The notes beneath the pieces were generated by a model. The model was not told the origin of the DNA and ran no database searches. It saw only the letters and a list, made by a program, of their open reading frames with translations. DNA of 64,000 nt from the NCBI GenBank assembly GCA_018365455.1, contig JAGZJZ010000026.1, positions 28,827 to 92,826 of the forward strand. Direction: 5' to 3'. This DNA comes from Clostridiales bacterium. Its GTDB lineage: Bacteria > Bacillota > Clostridia > Lachnospirales > Lachnospiraceae. Both the position numbers and the translations under genes were made by a program. Within the stretch, counting starts at the first letter, position 1. Every line of letters starts with the position of its first letter. Of the stretch, positions 18,121 through 27,558 are shown one piece after another.

Positions 18121-20493
18121 TTAATTTCCACCTACCGATTGTTTCCTGCCTGATATTGTTCCTGCTGCATTTTTCCCCTGGATTATTTGAATAATCATTG
18201 CCACAATCCTTTCCAGCAAAAGAGCTCCCACGGAAACAAATCCCAGTAACATGATGGCGTCAAAGCTAAGCCTTTCAATTTTAAGCAGAGAGTGGAATAA
18301 TGTAATTGCTGCAAGAAACCCAAATGTCATGGTACTGCATACGAAGACTCTCAACTTGGTAAACGGGGCACTGGATCTGATCACTGCTGCTATACTCACA
18401 ATTGCTACCAATAGATATGCCGTAGTGTTCATTTGCCCTTCTCCAATTCCCAACAGGGGCGCTGAAAAGTAAACAGCCAGGACTCCAAATACAATAGCGA
18501 TGGCATTGGGCACCGCCCTTCGAAATGCAGCCGGAAGAAATCTTTCCCCGACTTTATTTCCATTTGCTTCGAATGCGGTTAAAAATGCCGGATACGCTTC
18601 AATCGCGGCGTCAATCAATGTAATTTGAATCGGAATAAACGGAAACGGTGCATTTAGCAGGATGCAGATTATAGTCAACAGCACCGAGTAAATTGTTTTA
18701 ATAAAGAATACTCCTGCAACTCTGGTTACATTGTTTACTACTCTCCTGCCTTCCAGAAGCACATCCGGCAGAGAAGAAAAGTCGGAATCCAGCAATACCA
18801 CCTGGGCAACCTGCTTCGCCGCATCACTTCCTTCCGCAACAGCAATACTGCAATCCGCTTCTTTCAGTGCCAGCAGATCGTTCACGCCGTCCCCGGTCAT
18901 CGCCACCGAATGTCCCTGTTCCTTCATCGCCTGTAAAAGCTGTTTCTTCTGAAGCGGAGTCGTCCGTCCGAATACGGTGTATTTAGAAGTAATCTGGGTG
19001 AGATCTTCGTCTTCCCCAACGGTACTCATATCGATAAACGCCCGGTAATTAGCAAGACCTGCTTCTTTTCCTATGGATGATACTGCTGCGGGATTGTCTC
19101 CGGAGATTATTTTAATCTCAACCCCTTCTTTCTTAAAATACCGCAGTGTTTCAGAAGCATTTTCCCGCACCTTATCGTTAATAACCACAGCCATTAACGG
19201 CACAACTTCGCTTAGTGCTTCATCCGCCTGCACCGTTTCACCGGTGATACCAGCGATAATTACCCTTTTTCCATTTTCAATTTCTTTTTGCAGATATCCA
19301 GGAATCCTGCCCGCTAACAGGCGTTCCGGTGCACCCACAACAAAGGTTCCTGCGCCTTCAAAAGTAACCGCACTCCATTTTCTCTGAGAAGAAAAAGGTA
19401 TTTTACGAATCACCCTATAAGTATCTTTCTCCTGGTAGTATTCTTTCAAAGCCTGAAAGGTTGCATTATTATCATCGCTGTGATGCAAAAAGCTTCCCAT
19501 AATCCCGGAAAAGTCCACTTCGATACCGCTTTCCTTCCCCAGATCATAGGTCCGGCTCACCTGCATTTTCCCTTCTGTAAGGGTACCGGTTTTATCCAGA
19601 CACAGGATGTCCACATGGGCAAGAGATTCCAGCGAATACAGATCCTGTATCAGAACCTTTTGTTTTGCCAGCTTTATCACGCCCCCAGCCAGTGAAATAC
19701 TGATCAGCAGGACCAGTCCTTTTGGAAGCATTCCAAGCAATCCTGCAGCACTGGATACGACTGCACTAAAAGTGGTATCTCCCCTTAAGAAAAATGCTTC
19801 TGCAAAAAGGATGATGCCCAGGGGAATGATCAGGAAGCTTGTGATCTTCGTAACTTTCTTCATGGAATTCATTAACTCGGAGTTAACGCTTCTCATTTTC
19901 TTAGCTTCTTCTGAAATTTTCGCCGCATAATTTTCATTTCCAACATGTTCAACCTGGGCGTAACATTTTCCACAGATGACACTGCTGCCTGAAAGCAGTT
20001 TGTCTCCGGCTCTTTTTATCACGGAGTCCGATTCCCCGGTCAGAAGGGATTCATTTACTTCCAGCTCCCCTTCCATTACCACAGAGTCACAGCTGATCTG
20101 CTTTCCGCTTTCCAGAAGCATAATATCATCCTGTACAATTTCATCCACAGACACTGTCTGTTCTTCACTGTCCCGAATTACGGTTACGGTAGGCATCGAT
20201 AATAATGATAATTCTTCAACCAGCTTTTTTGCTTTTAATTCCTGCGCAATCCCTATGATTATGTTCATTAAAATAATGCTGATAAATATCATATTCGACC
20301 AGGCACCAACTACCGCCAGCGCAACTGCAATCAGCACATTCAGCAGATTAAACAGGGTAAATACATTGGACTTTATGATTTGTCCTTTCGTCTTTGTTAT
20401 ATTGCTTTGTACGATATTCTGCTTCCCCTCATTTATCCTGTCAGCAATTTGTTCTTTATTTAATCCTGCCTTACAATCAACCTCTGTTTTCAT
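18121..20493 (-). CDS. Cation-translocating P-type ATPase (E1-E2, HAD-type)
   Basis: 790-aa membrane pump. LLTGESD is the actuator loop, CLDKTGTLTEG (about residue 298) holds the phosphorylated Asp, and GDGVNDLLALKEADCSIAVA is the hinge motif. Membrane pairs flank the actuator and phosphorylation domains, with more spans at the C-terminus. No N-terminal heavy-metal domain and no CPC motif, so it is not a copper or zinc pump; calcium, magnesium or another cation is possible. The N-terminus resembles the cation-ATPase leader (LNKEQIADRINEGKQN). Preceded by AGAGGA; own terminator. Confidence 0.92.
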   Translation of the reverse strand: MKTEVDCKAGLNKEQIADRINEGKQNIVQSNITKTKGQIIKSNVFTLFNLLNVLIAVALAVVGAWSNMIFISIILMNIIIGIAQELKAKKLVEELSLLSMPTVTVIRDSEEQTVSVDEIVQDDIMLLESGKQISCDSVVMEGELEVNESLLTGESDSVIKRAGDKLLSGSSVICGKCYAQVEHVGNENYAAKISEEAKKMRSVNSELMNSMKKVTKITSFLIIPLGIILFAEAFFLRGDTTFSAVVSSAAGLLGMLPKGLVLLISISLAGGVIKLAKQKVLIQDLYSLESLAHVDILCLDKTGTLTEGKMQVSRTYDLGKESGIEVDFSGIMGSFLHHSDDNNATFQALKEYYQEKDTYRVIRKIPFSSQRKWSAVTFEGAGTFVVGAPERLLAGRIPGYLQKEIENGKRVIIAGITGETVQADEALSEVVPLMAVVINDKVRENASETLRYFKKEGVEIKIISGDNPAAVSSIGKEAGLANYRAFIDMSTVGEDEDLTQITSKYTVFGRTTPLQKKQLLQAMKEQGHSVAMTGDGVNDLLALKEADCSIAVAEGSDAAKQVAQVVLLDSDFSSLPDVLLEGRRVVNNVTRVAGVFFIKTIYSVLLTIICILLNAPFPFIPIQITLIDAAIEAYPAFLTAFEANGNKVGERFLPAAFRRAVPNAIAIVFGVLAVYFSAPLLGIGEGQMNTTAYLLVAIVSIAAVIRSSAPFTKLRVFVCSTMTFGFLAAITLFHSLLKIERLSFDAIMLLGFVSVGALLLERIVAMIIQIIQGKNAAGTISGRKQSVGGN

Positions 20494-20763
20494 TTTACCA
20501 TCCTCTCATAAGCCGGCGAACCTTGTCCGGCCATTTCTGCAAAAGGTCATATTAAGATTTCAGTCTAACCTTTTTATGTAAAGTCTGTGTAAAGTCGGGC
20601 TAAACAATTTCTTAATAATTCATGGGAAAATTATAATTTTGCTCTTAACTATAAAATCTTAATAATTTTATAAAATTTTCCTAAAAACGAAAAATCGTCT
20701 GATAATATGTTATACTATAAAAATAGTAACTGGTACATCAGCACACATAGAAAGGATACTTAT

Positions 20764-21219
20764 ATGGAATTAGGTGAAGGATTAAAGAAAATATTTCTGG
20801 CAGGCGTTGGCGCTATTGCTACCACAGCGGAATCTACCATGGAGATCATAGATAGCCTTGTAAAAAAAGGTGAGATTACCGTAGAACAGGGCAAAGTATT
20901 AAATGAAGAATTAAAACGCAATGCCAAAGAAAAAATGAACGATCATGTTACCGTCAATATCGTAAGAGAATACAAAGATGTGATGAAAGCAGTCAATCAC
21001 ATGACCGAAGAGGAGCTGGAGGCACTAAAAGAAAAAATTGCTGCAATGGAAAAAGAAAAACCAGACTGTTCCTGTGATAAAGGTGAAGATTGCTGCTGTA
21101 ACTCTTCTGATGAAAGTGACGAATGCTGCTGCTCTTCTGATGATTCCGAAGAATGCTGCTGCAAATCAGCCGAAGCACAGAATGATATAAGCGGAGAAGA
21201 AAAGGATCATGAACAATGA
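20764..21219 (+). CDS. Phasin-like coiled-coil protein with cysteine-cluster tail
   Basis: 151 aa. Residues 1-100 resemble the phasin/PhaF-like small proteins often found beside UbiB genes: an amphipathic start (ELGEGLKKIFLAGVGAIATT) and a charged helix. From about residue 100 there is an acidic, serine-rich tail with one CSC and three CCC clusters, 11 cysteines in all, suggesting metal binding or thiol chemistry. ATG at 20764 is preceded by AAAGGA. Its 3' end overlaps the UbiB kinase gene by 11 nt, so the two are translationally coupled. Function is unknown; a partner or membrane adaptor of the kinase is inferred. Confidence 0.75.
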   Translation: MELGEGLKKIFLAGVGAIATTAESTMEIIDSLVKKGEITVEQGKVLNEELKRNAKEKMNDHVTVNIVREYKDVMKAVNHMTEEELEALKEKIAAMEKEKPDCSCDKGEDCCCNSSDESDECCCSSDDSEECCCKSAEAQNDISGEEKDHEQ

Positions 21220-22834
21220 GACTTTAAATAAGGACATCCCCCCAATCGATAACAGGGAGGAAGACTTTCCCGGCGGTCGTTTAAAAGACATACTGGAAGT
21301 ACTGAAAAAGCATCATATTACCCGTGGCTTATCGCCGGTAAAGCTGCGGGAAATATTAGAAGATCTGGGTCCCACTTACGTGAAGCTGGGTCAGATCATG
21401 TCCATGCGTTCTGATATGCTGTCGGAAGCATATTGCAAAGAGCTTTCCAGGCTGCGTACCCAGGTAAAGCCCTTATCTTTTGATACCATAATATCTGTTA
21501 TAGAAGAAGAGCTTGGACGGCCATCCGGTGAGATATTTTCAAAAATCGAGCCCCTGCCTCTGGGTTCTGCTTCTATTGCCCAGGTACATATGGCAACATT
21601 ATCAGATGGTTCAGACGTGGTGGTGAAAGTACAGCGTCCGGCAATCAAAGAAACCATGTCCAATGATATTAAGCTTCTTAAGAAAGCCGTCCGCATCTTA
21701 AAACTGACCATAGGCACCGGAAGCCTAATTGATTTTAAAATGGTTCTGGATGAGTTATGGAAAACAGCCCAGGAAGAGATGAATTTTCTGCAGGAAGCCA
21801 GAAATCTGGATTTATTCTATAAAAACCAGAAGGATATCGTCTATGTCACCTGTCCTAAAGTCATCCATAAATATACCACTCCCCGGATGCTTGTTATGAA
21901 TTATATTGACGGAATTCCCATTGATCATACGGCAGTTCTGGAAAAACAGGGATATGACATGACGGAGATCGGAGAAAAGGCGGCTGAAAATTACTGCAAA
22001 CAGATTCTGGAAGACGGATTCTTCCACGCTGACCCCCATCCAGGAAATATACGAATCTCAGGCGGGCAGATTGCGTGGCTGGATCTTGGCATGACCGGAC
22101 ATTTATCAGAATTCTATAAGCAGCTTTTAAGACGTGCCATACTCTCTATATTAAAACACGATATCTATGAATTAAAAAATGTGCTTTTATCCTTAGGCAA
22201 AGCCAAAGAACGGATTAACCATGCAAGGTTGTATACAGATATTGATGACATCGTAAGTAAATATGTCTCCATGGATTTTGGAAATATGAAACTGGGTGAA
22301 CTGATTGAAAAGCTTCTGGATATGGTAAAAGAACATCACATTGCCGTCAATATGGATATTACGCTTCTGGGAAGAAGCATGATCACAATGGAGGGAACGC
22401 TGAGCATCTGTTCCCCTAAGGTAAATATTCTTCAGATTTTGTCCGCCCACATGTCATCCCTCCTGTTTCAGGAACTGGATTGGAAAAAGGAGCTTATGCA
22501 TAAAGGCAGCTCAGTTTATACATCCTTTGATAAAACACTGGATATTCCGGCACAGCTGTCCGATCTTCTGAATATCACTAAAAATGGACAGGCAAAGATA
22601 AATCTGGAATTACCCGATTCCAAAGATTTCTTATATAGTATCCACCGTATGACAGACCGGCTGGTTCTGGGTATTTTGGCGGCAGCATTATTTATTGGCT
22701 CCGGTCTCATCTGTATGACAGATATAACACCGGAAATCTTCCATATGCCATGGATTAGCTTTGCAGGATTTTCCCTTTCGGGTATTTTGATCTTCTGCCT
22801 GCTGATACAGATTATCTTCAGGCGAAAAAAATAA
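21209..22834 (+). CDS. AarF/UbiB (ABC1/ADCK) family atypical kinase
   Basis: 541 aa. LGPTYVKLGQIMSMRSDMLS is the KxGQ motif that caps the active site, ASIAQVH replaces the usual P-loop, VVKVQRPAI gives the ATP-binding Lys, and DGFFHADPHPGNI is the catalytic/metal block. Two hydrophobic segments at the C-terminus (about 485-538) anchor it in the membrane. In proteobacteria UbiB supports ubiquinone synthesis; anaerobic Clostridia usually lack ubiquinone, so a lipid or isoprenoid-related role is more likely here. Start overlaps the cysteine-rich partner gene. Confidence 0.92.
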   Translation: MNNETLNKDIPPIDNREEDFPGGRLKDILEVLKKHHITRGLSPVKLREILEDLGPTYVKLGQIMSMRSDMLSEAYCKELSRLRTQVKPLSFDTIISVIEEELGRPSGEIFSKIEPLPLGSASIAQVHMATLSDGSDVVVKVQRPAIKETMSNDIKLLKKAVRILKLTIGTGSLIDFKMVLDELWKTAQEEMNFLQEARNLDLFYKNQKDIVYVTCPKVIHKYTTPRMLVMNYIDGIPIDHTAVLEKQGYDMTEIGEKAAENYCKQILEDGFFHADPHPGNIRISGGQIAWLDLGMTGHLSEFYKQLLRRAILSILKHDIYELKNVLLSLGKAKERINHARLYTDIDDIVSKYVSMDFGNMKLGELIEKLLDMVKEHHIAVNMDITLLGRSMITMEGTLSICSPKVNILQILSAHMSSLLFQELDWKKELMHKGSSVYTSFDKTLDIPAQLSDLLNITKNGQAKINLELPDSKDFLYSIHRMTDRLVLGILAAALFIGSGLICMTDITPEIFHMPWISFAGFSLSGILIFCLLIQIIFRRKK

Positions 22835-22875
22835 GCTTTGGTTTCCGCATTAACGGTTATCAAAGCTTATTTTCA
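22832..22875. terminator. Bidirectional terminator between ubiB-like and PHP genes
   Basis: TAAGCTTTG (22832-22840) pairs with CAAAGCTTA (22861-22869); T-rich tracts follow on both strands, serving both convergent genes. Confidence 0.7.
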
Positions 22876-22891
22876 TTTACTCCCAATATTT

Positions 22892-23779
22892 TCAGATCAT
22901 ATTTTTCATCCTTAATATATGGGTAAGTTCCATTTCATACTCATCACCAGATGTTGTACCCAGGCGTACCGAAGGTTTCGTCTTCCCATGATAATCACTC
23001 CCCATGGTTTTTATCATTCCCAGACGATCCGCCAGTTTACAGTAATACACCGTCTGTTCTGAATTATGATAGTTGCTGTAAGCCTCAATTCCTTCCACAC
23101 CGCAGCTGTGCATATAACGTATCATCTCTTCGTCTCTCTGAACGGTATTAACAGGGTGGGCAATAACGGCAGTTCCCCCTGTATCCCGGATCAGCTTCAC
23201 TGCTTCTTCAAAAGAAATATAATTTACCGGGATAAACGCCGGTTTCCCCTGTGCGCAGTAATCCCAAAAGAAATTCAAACACGGATTATCACACCTGCTT
23301 CCACCTGGGAAATAGGGCTGCATCAACGGATTACTCTGGTTCCTAGCATCCGACAAAGCTGCTTCTGCTATCATTTCTCCCACCACAACACCGCCTTTGG
23401 CAAGTTCCATAACCTCAGCATCCTCAAACTGAATCCCCATATCATGTAACATTTTCATTCTTAAAGAAGAGGATTGCTGCTTCTGACCCAGAATATTATG
23501 TTCTATATCAAGATAGCGCCTGTCCGTTATATCCATCCCATATCCCAGTAAATGAAGATCCACACCATCACAGATGCAATCCAGTTCCACGCCATTTATA
23601 ACAGTGATCCCGTAACTTTTGGCTGCTTCTTTCATCTGTGCCACTCCACGGACAGAATTATGGTCTGTCAGCGACACTATGTTAAGCCGTGCTCTGCCAC
23701 ACAGTTCTGCCAGTTTCTCCGGGGGAAATTCACCATCCAGACTGATATCCGAGTGCATATGAAGATCCATAAATCCCAT
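22892..23779 (-). CDS. PHP-domain metal-dependent phosphoesterase
   Basis: 295 aa. DLHMHSDISLDGEFPPEKL carries the first PHP motif (HxH), SLTDHNSV the second, and IAHPVN and GSDYHG the later metal ligands. The family includes histidinol-phosphatase-like, polymerase PHP and 3',5'-nucleoside-bisphosphate phosphatases; no substrate is evident. Downstream of greA and an acetyltransferase on the same strand, possibly co-transcribed. Confidence 0.88.
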   Translation of the reverse strand: MGFMDLHMHSDISLDGEFPPEKLAELCGRARLNIVSLTDHNSVRGVAQMKEAAKSYGITVINGVELDCICDGVDLHLLGYGMDITDRRYLDIEHNILGQKQQSSSLRMKMLHDMGIQFEDAEVMELAKGGVVVGEMIAEAALSDARNQSNPLMQPYFPGGSRCDNPCLNFFWDYCAQGKPAFIPVNYISFEEAVKLIRDTGGTAVIAHPVNTVQRDEEMIRYMHSCGVEGIEAYSNYHNSEQTVYYCKLADRLGMIKTMGSDYHGKTKPSVRLGTTSGDEYEMELTHILRMKNMI

Positions 23780-23831
23780 ATTTCCCTCCCTTTGGTAAAC
23801 CGGTTTGTGAGTTCTCTATGTCTTCCATTCC

Positions 23832-24473
23832 CTAAATCTGGAATTCCTCATCAACTTTTCTGTCCCTGGTATAATATTCTTTGTCCCGTTCCGTAATCTG
23901 ACGCAGAACCCTGCATGGGTTTCCTACCGCCACCACATCAGCCGGGATGTCGTGGGTAACCACACTGCCTGCACCGATAACCGAATTCTTTCCAATGCGG
24001 ACGCCCGGTAGAATTACCACATTAGATCCAATCCAAACATCATCTTCGATCACAACCGGAATAGAGAATTGAGTTCCCTTGCGGCGGAATTCATAATCCA
24101 CCGGATGTCCGGTCGCGGAAATTGTTACATTCGGAGCAATCATAACATGATCGCCAATGTACACGTCAATGTCATCTACAATCGTAAGATTAAAGTTGGC
24201 ATAAAAATAATCTCCGATATGTACATTACATCCGTAAGACATAAATACCGGCGCTTCAATCCAGATATCTTTTCCCATTTCTCCAAGCAGTTTTCCTAAT
24301 ATTTCTTTTTTCGCCTTCAAATCAGAAGGACGTGTTGCATTATAATCAAAAATCAATTCTTTGCAGTCCTGTCTCTGCTTTTCAATCAATTTCTCGTATT
24401 TCTGATCTTCTTCGCTTTTATTTCCTGCTTCGTAATATAAAAATCCTTTTTCCATACGTTCTTTTAATGTCAT
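23832..24473 (-). CDS. Sugar O-acetyltransferase (maltose/galactoside acetyltransferase family)
   Basis: 213 aa, left-handed beta-helix. MTLKERMEKGFLYYE and the mid-protein DYNATRPSDLKAK match the Mac/LacA N-terminal domain, and hexapeptide repeats follow (GDYFYANFNLTIVDDIDVYI, GSNVVILPGVRIGKNSVIGA). ATG at 24473 is chosen because GGAGG lies 5' of it inside the longer frame. Transfers acetyl from acetyl-CoA to sugar hydroxyls. Confidence 0.9.
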   Translation of the reverse strand: MTLKERMEKGFLYYEAGNKSEEDQKYEKLIEKQRQDCKELIFDYNATRPSDLKAKKEILGKLLGEMGKDIWIEAPVFMSYGCNVHIGDYFYANFNLTIVDDIDVYIGDHVMIAPNVTISATGHPVDYEFRRKGTQFSIPVVIEDDVWIGSNVVILPGVRIGKNSVIGAGSVVTHDIPADVVAVGNPCRVLRQITERDKEYYTRDRKVDEEFQI

Positions 24474-24488
24474 TTCTGCCTCCATATA

Positions 24489-24992
24489 TTAAAAGCTTCT
24501 GATTTGATCCGCCGCATCTTCCACGGTTTTCTCAATCGACCGAATCACAATATAATATCCATAACTGTCATTTACCCGGATAAATATGCGGTCATTTACC
24601 TTGTGTCCCATAATTGCCTTTCCAATGGGAGATTCCGTACTGATTAACCCCTTCATGGAATTTCCTCTGATGGATGTAACCAGCCTGAATTTCTCTGATG
24701 CCTCATCTTCTTCAAAATATACTTCAACCGTATTATTCAGCCCTACTTCATCTTCCTTTGATTCATCGGTTATAATCTCTGCTGTTTTAAGCATCCGTTC
24801 CAGATAACGGATTCTGCTTTCATTTTTGTTCTTGTCCTTTTTTGCCGCATGGTATTCAAAATTTTCACTCAGATCTCCATGGGCTCTGGCTTCCTTTACT
24901 GCTTCCAGTGCTTCTTTGCGCACCACTAGCTTACGGTGTTCGATTTCTTCTTCAATCTTCTTTACATCGCTTCTCGTTAGCTTTTCCCGCAT
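24489..24992 (-). CDS. greA: Transcription elongation factor GreA
   Basis: 167 aa. The N-terminal coiled coil with the acidic tip ARAHGDLSENFEYHAAK is diagnostic for GreA, and the C-terminal FKBP-like domain contains SPIGKAIMGHKVND. It rescues backtracked RNA polymerase by stimulating transcript cleavage. First gene of a likely greA-acetyltransferase-PHP unit, with a good promoter 150 nt upstream. A second copy elsewhere is likely, since greA in Firmicutes usually sits near lysS or mltG. Confidence 0.93.
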   Translation of the reverse strand: MREKLTRSDVKKIEEEIEHRKLVVRKEALEAVKEARAHGDLSENFEYHAAKKDKNKNESRIRYLERMLKTAEIITDESKEDEVGLNNTVEVYFEEDEASEKFRLVTSIRGNSMKGLISTESPIGKAIMGHKVNDRIFIRVNDSYGYYIVIRSIEKTVEDAADQIRSF

Positions 24993-25145
24993 TGTAGCTC
25001 CTTTCTTTCAGATTAATTAATTTTTATCATTCGTTCAAGGTTCATTCCTCGTTCATCTTACCGGTTCCTGATTCATATCTTACTAATTTTTGATAGCGTC
25101 TGATTCATATCTTGCTGATTCCATATTTTTCTGTTAATGATGCCC

Positions 25146-25174
25146 ATTATATACTATCCGGCTCTGTTTGTCAT
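25146..25174 (-). promoter_or_regulatory. Promoter of the greA operon
   Basis: Minus strand ATGACA (25174-25169), 17-nt spacer, TATAAT (25151-25146). The 147-nt leader contains two imperfect copies of CTGATTCATATCTT about 32 nt apart. The rest of the gap up to 25351 shows no gene. Confidence 0.6.
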
Positions 25175-25351
25175 TGCATTTTTTTGTGGAATTTTCTCAT
25201 ATAAATTTATAGAACAATTGGTATTATCACAGCTTACCGTTTCATTATTCTACTTTTTTATATATGGATATCGTACCTAAAGCCAGTTAGGTCACAGCCC
25301 AAGTGATCCACCCTGACGATCCCCCTGATAATACTATCCAATGCAATACGG

Positions 25352-26182
25352 TTACTTACGGAATAATTTACGATACTCCGCCGGAGAAACACCGTAATGC
25401 CTTTTAAACTGGATATAAAAGGTCTGCCTGGAATTCATCCCTATCAGCGGATCTATCTCCCCAATGGGAATCGGGGTATTTTCTAACAGATCTTTTGCCG
25501 CATCCATCCTGCATTCCATCACATACTGCCAGATTGTACTTCCCGTTTCCCGTTTGAAAATCCGTTCCATATAGGTAGAATTTAAATGAATCTGATCAGC
25601 TATCTCCTGGATATTAGAGAGTTTGCAGAAATAATTTCTGATATACTCCTTTATCTGGGCTATGTATGCCTTCACAGAAGGATTTTTGCTGTAAAAGGCG
25701 TCAGCTGTATCCATCAAAAATTTGTTTGTCAATGTAGCAATATAAAGTTCCCGGTTTTGATCCTGGCATTCACGGTGGAGCTTTCCAAAATCTTCAAGCA
25801 GCAGATGTGCATCTTCAATCACGCTGCATTCATTCAGCTGGCGCAGAAATTCCCCCAGCTGCCTGTCATGTTCTGCCAGCGCAGAAAAAGAAATCCCAGG
25901 CAGTTTCACTTCCTTTAACCGGAACTCCCCTCCCATAACCGTACAGGGCACATTCCGGTCAAAAATTTTCTGATGCGGTATCTGACCTTCTATAACTATC
26001 ATATTTTTCTTTTTTAGACGGTATTCCTTATCTCCAACGATATAACTGCAGGCGCCTTCCAGGATATAATTTATCTCCAGGCCTCCATGGGAATGCTTTT
26101 CCATACTGTAACATTTCCAGTTTCCATTTACGTAACAATGTTCGGGCCAGAGGATCTGATTTTGTGCATTTGGACTTATCAT
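25352..26182 (-). CDS. AraC-family transcriptional regulator
   Basis: 276 aa. An N-terminal cupin-like sensor domain (HSHGGLEINYILEGACSYIV) and two C-terminal helix-turn-helix motifs (IQEIADQIHLNSTYMERIFK; IGEIDPLIGMNSRQTFYIQF) with HYGVSPAEYRK at the end. Probably a sugar or metabolite sensor. Divergent from the aldo/keto reductase gene, which it probably controls. Confidence 0.93.
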   Translation of the reverse strand: MISPNAQNQILWPEHCYVNGNWKCYSMEKHSHGGLEINYILEGACSYIVGDKEYRLKKKNMIVIEGQIPHQKIFDRNVPCTVMGGEFRLKEVKLPGISFSALAEHDRQLGEFLRQLNECSVIEDAHLLLEDFGKLHRECQDQNRELYIATLTNKFLMDTADAFYSKNPSVKAYIAQIKEYIRNYFCKLSNIQEIADQIHLNSTYMERIFKRETGSTIWQYVMECRMDAAKDLLENTPIPIGEIDPLIGMNSRQTFYIQFKRHYGVSPAEYRKLFRK

Positions 26183-26298
26183 GATTTTCTCCTATGTTAA
26201 AAATACAAACCTATCATAAAACATCCAGTCTGAAAAGTCCATAGTATAAACTACTTTTCTGATATAAAATGTATAAAAAACAAGAAAGGAAACTAATC

Positions 26299-27300
26299 AT
26301 GTACACAGCTGATCCTACAAGATACGACAATAAAATGCAATACCATAAATGCGGAAACAGCGGTCTGTATCTCCCTGCACTGTCTCTGGGAATGTGGCAC
26401 AATTTTGGTTCCGTCAATAACTTAGAAGATATGAAAAAAATCCTGTTCACGGCATTTGATAACGGAATTACCCATTTTGATCTGGCTAACAATTACGGTC
26501 CGGTCTATGGCAGCGCTGAAACAAATATGGGACAAATCTTGAAATCTGACCTGATGCAATACCGGGATGAACTGATCATTTCGTCCAAAGCCGGCTACGA
26601 TATGTGGAAAGGTCCTTACGGAAACGGCGGTTCCCGCAAATACCTCACCGCCAGCCTGGACCAGAGCCTGCAGAAAATGGGGCTGGATTATGTAGATATC
26701 TTTTACCACCACAGACCCGATCCCGACACGCCACTGGAAGAAACCATGCTGGCACTGGATCAGATCGTCCGCCAGGGAAAAGCTTTATACGTAGGCATAT
26801 CGAATTATAAAAAAGAAGAAGCCAGCAAAGCTTTTGCAATCTTAAAAGAGCTGAAAACACCATTTATCATCCACCAGCCATCCTATTCCATGTTAAACAG
26901 GTGGATCGAGGAAGACGGGTTAAAAGATTTCTTATTTGACCACGGTATCGGATGCATCGCATTCAGCCCGCTTCAGCAAGGCATCCTAACCGGTAAATAT
27001 TTAAACGGCATCCCATCTGATTCCCGAATCGGCAACCAGAAAAGTCCTTATTTACATGCACAAGACTTAAAGGCGGAAATGCTGGAAAAAGTCCGGGGAT
27101 TAAATGATATCGCAGCAAACAGAGGACAGTCACTGACGCAGATGGCGCTTGCCTGGATTTTAAGAGATGGAAAAGTGACTTCTGTACTCATCGGCGCAAG
27201 TAAGCCGGAGCAGATTCTGGAAAATATAAAGGCGCTGGAAAACACCTCTTTTACGGAAGAAGAAATAACGCTGATAGATGGTATTGTGGGCCAATCCTAA
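26299..27300 (+). CDS. Aldo/keto reductase, YghZ/Gpr-like
   Basis: 333 aa, TIM-barrel NADPH oxidoreductase. Catalytic tetrad: Asp and Tyr in THFDLANNYGP, Lys in ISSKAGYDMWKG, His in FYHHRPDPDTP. The GSAETNMG loop is typical of the AKR14/YghZ group, which detoxifies methylglyoxal or reduces L-glyceraldehyde 3-phosphate. ATG at 26299 follows AAGAAAGG. Divergent AraC regulator, own terminator. Confidence 0.92.
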   Translation: MYTADPTRYDNKMQYHKCGNSGLYLPALSLGMWHNFGSVNNLEDMKKILFTAFDNGITHFDLANNYGPVYGSAETNMGQILKSDLMQYRDELIISSKAGYDMWKGPYGNGGSRKYLTASLDQSLQKMGLDYVDIFYHHRPDPDTPLEETMLALDQIVRQGKALYVGISNYKKEEASKAFAILKELKTPFIIHQPSYSMLNRWIEEDGLKDFLFDHGIGCIAFSPLQQGILTGKYLNGIPSDSRIGNQKSPYLHAQDLKAEMLEKVRGLNDIAANRGQSLTQMALAWILRDGKVTSVLIGASKPEQILENIKALENTSFTEEEITLIDGIVGQS

Positions 27301-27334
27301 ATTTCCCAGGTGCTTTATTCCAAAAATAAAAGAC

Positions 27335-27382
27335 GCAAAAAGAAGTCAGAAACCCTATTTGGTTATCTGACCTCTTTTTGCT
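27335..27382 (+). terminator. Terminator of the aldo/keto reductase gene
   Basis: GCAAAAAGAAGTCAG (27335-27349) pairs with CTGACCTCTTTTTGC (27367-27381), T-rich 3' arm. Confidence 0.75.
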
Positions 27383-27404
27383 GTACACCAGCCCGTATAA
27401 AATA

Positions 27405-27497
27405 TTAAGCTATCACTCCTATAGTGCCTGCTAAATCCTGTTGGGTAAGCCCCTTATTCTTTCTAAGATCTGATATCCTTAAATCAATCGTCCTCAT
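27405..27497 (-). pseudogene. Truncated XRE-type helix-turn-helix regulator
   Basis: An intact start with a GGGAG ribosome binding site opens a 30-codon frame whose residues (ISDLRKNKGLTQQDLAGTIG) are the first two helices of an XRE/Cro domain, then a TAA cuts it off before the recognition helix would end. It sits between the reductase terminator and the Tet(M)-like gene. Most likely a decayed regulator remnant; translation of the stub is possible. Confidence 0.7.
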
Positions 27498-27558
27498 GTC
27501 ACTTCTCCCTTATCTTTGATGAACTTCTGGTATCATACAAAAAATATTTATATTGATC

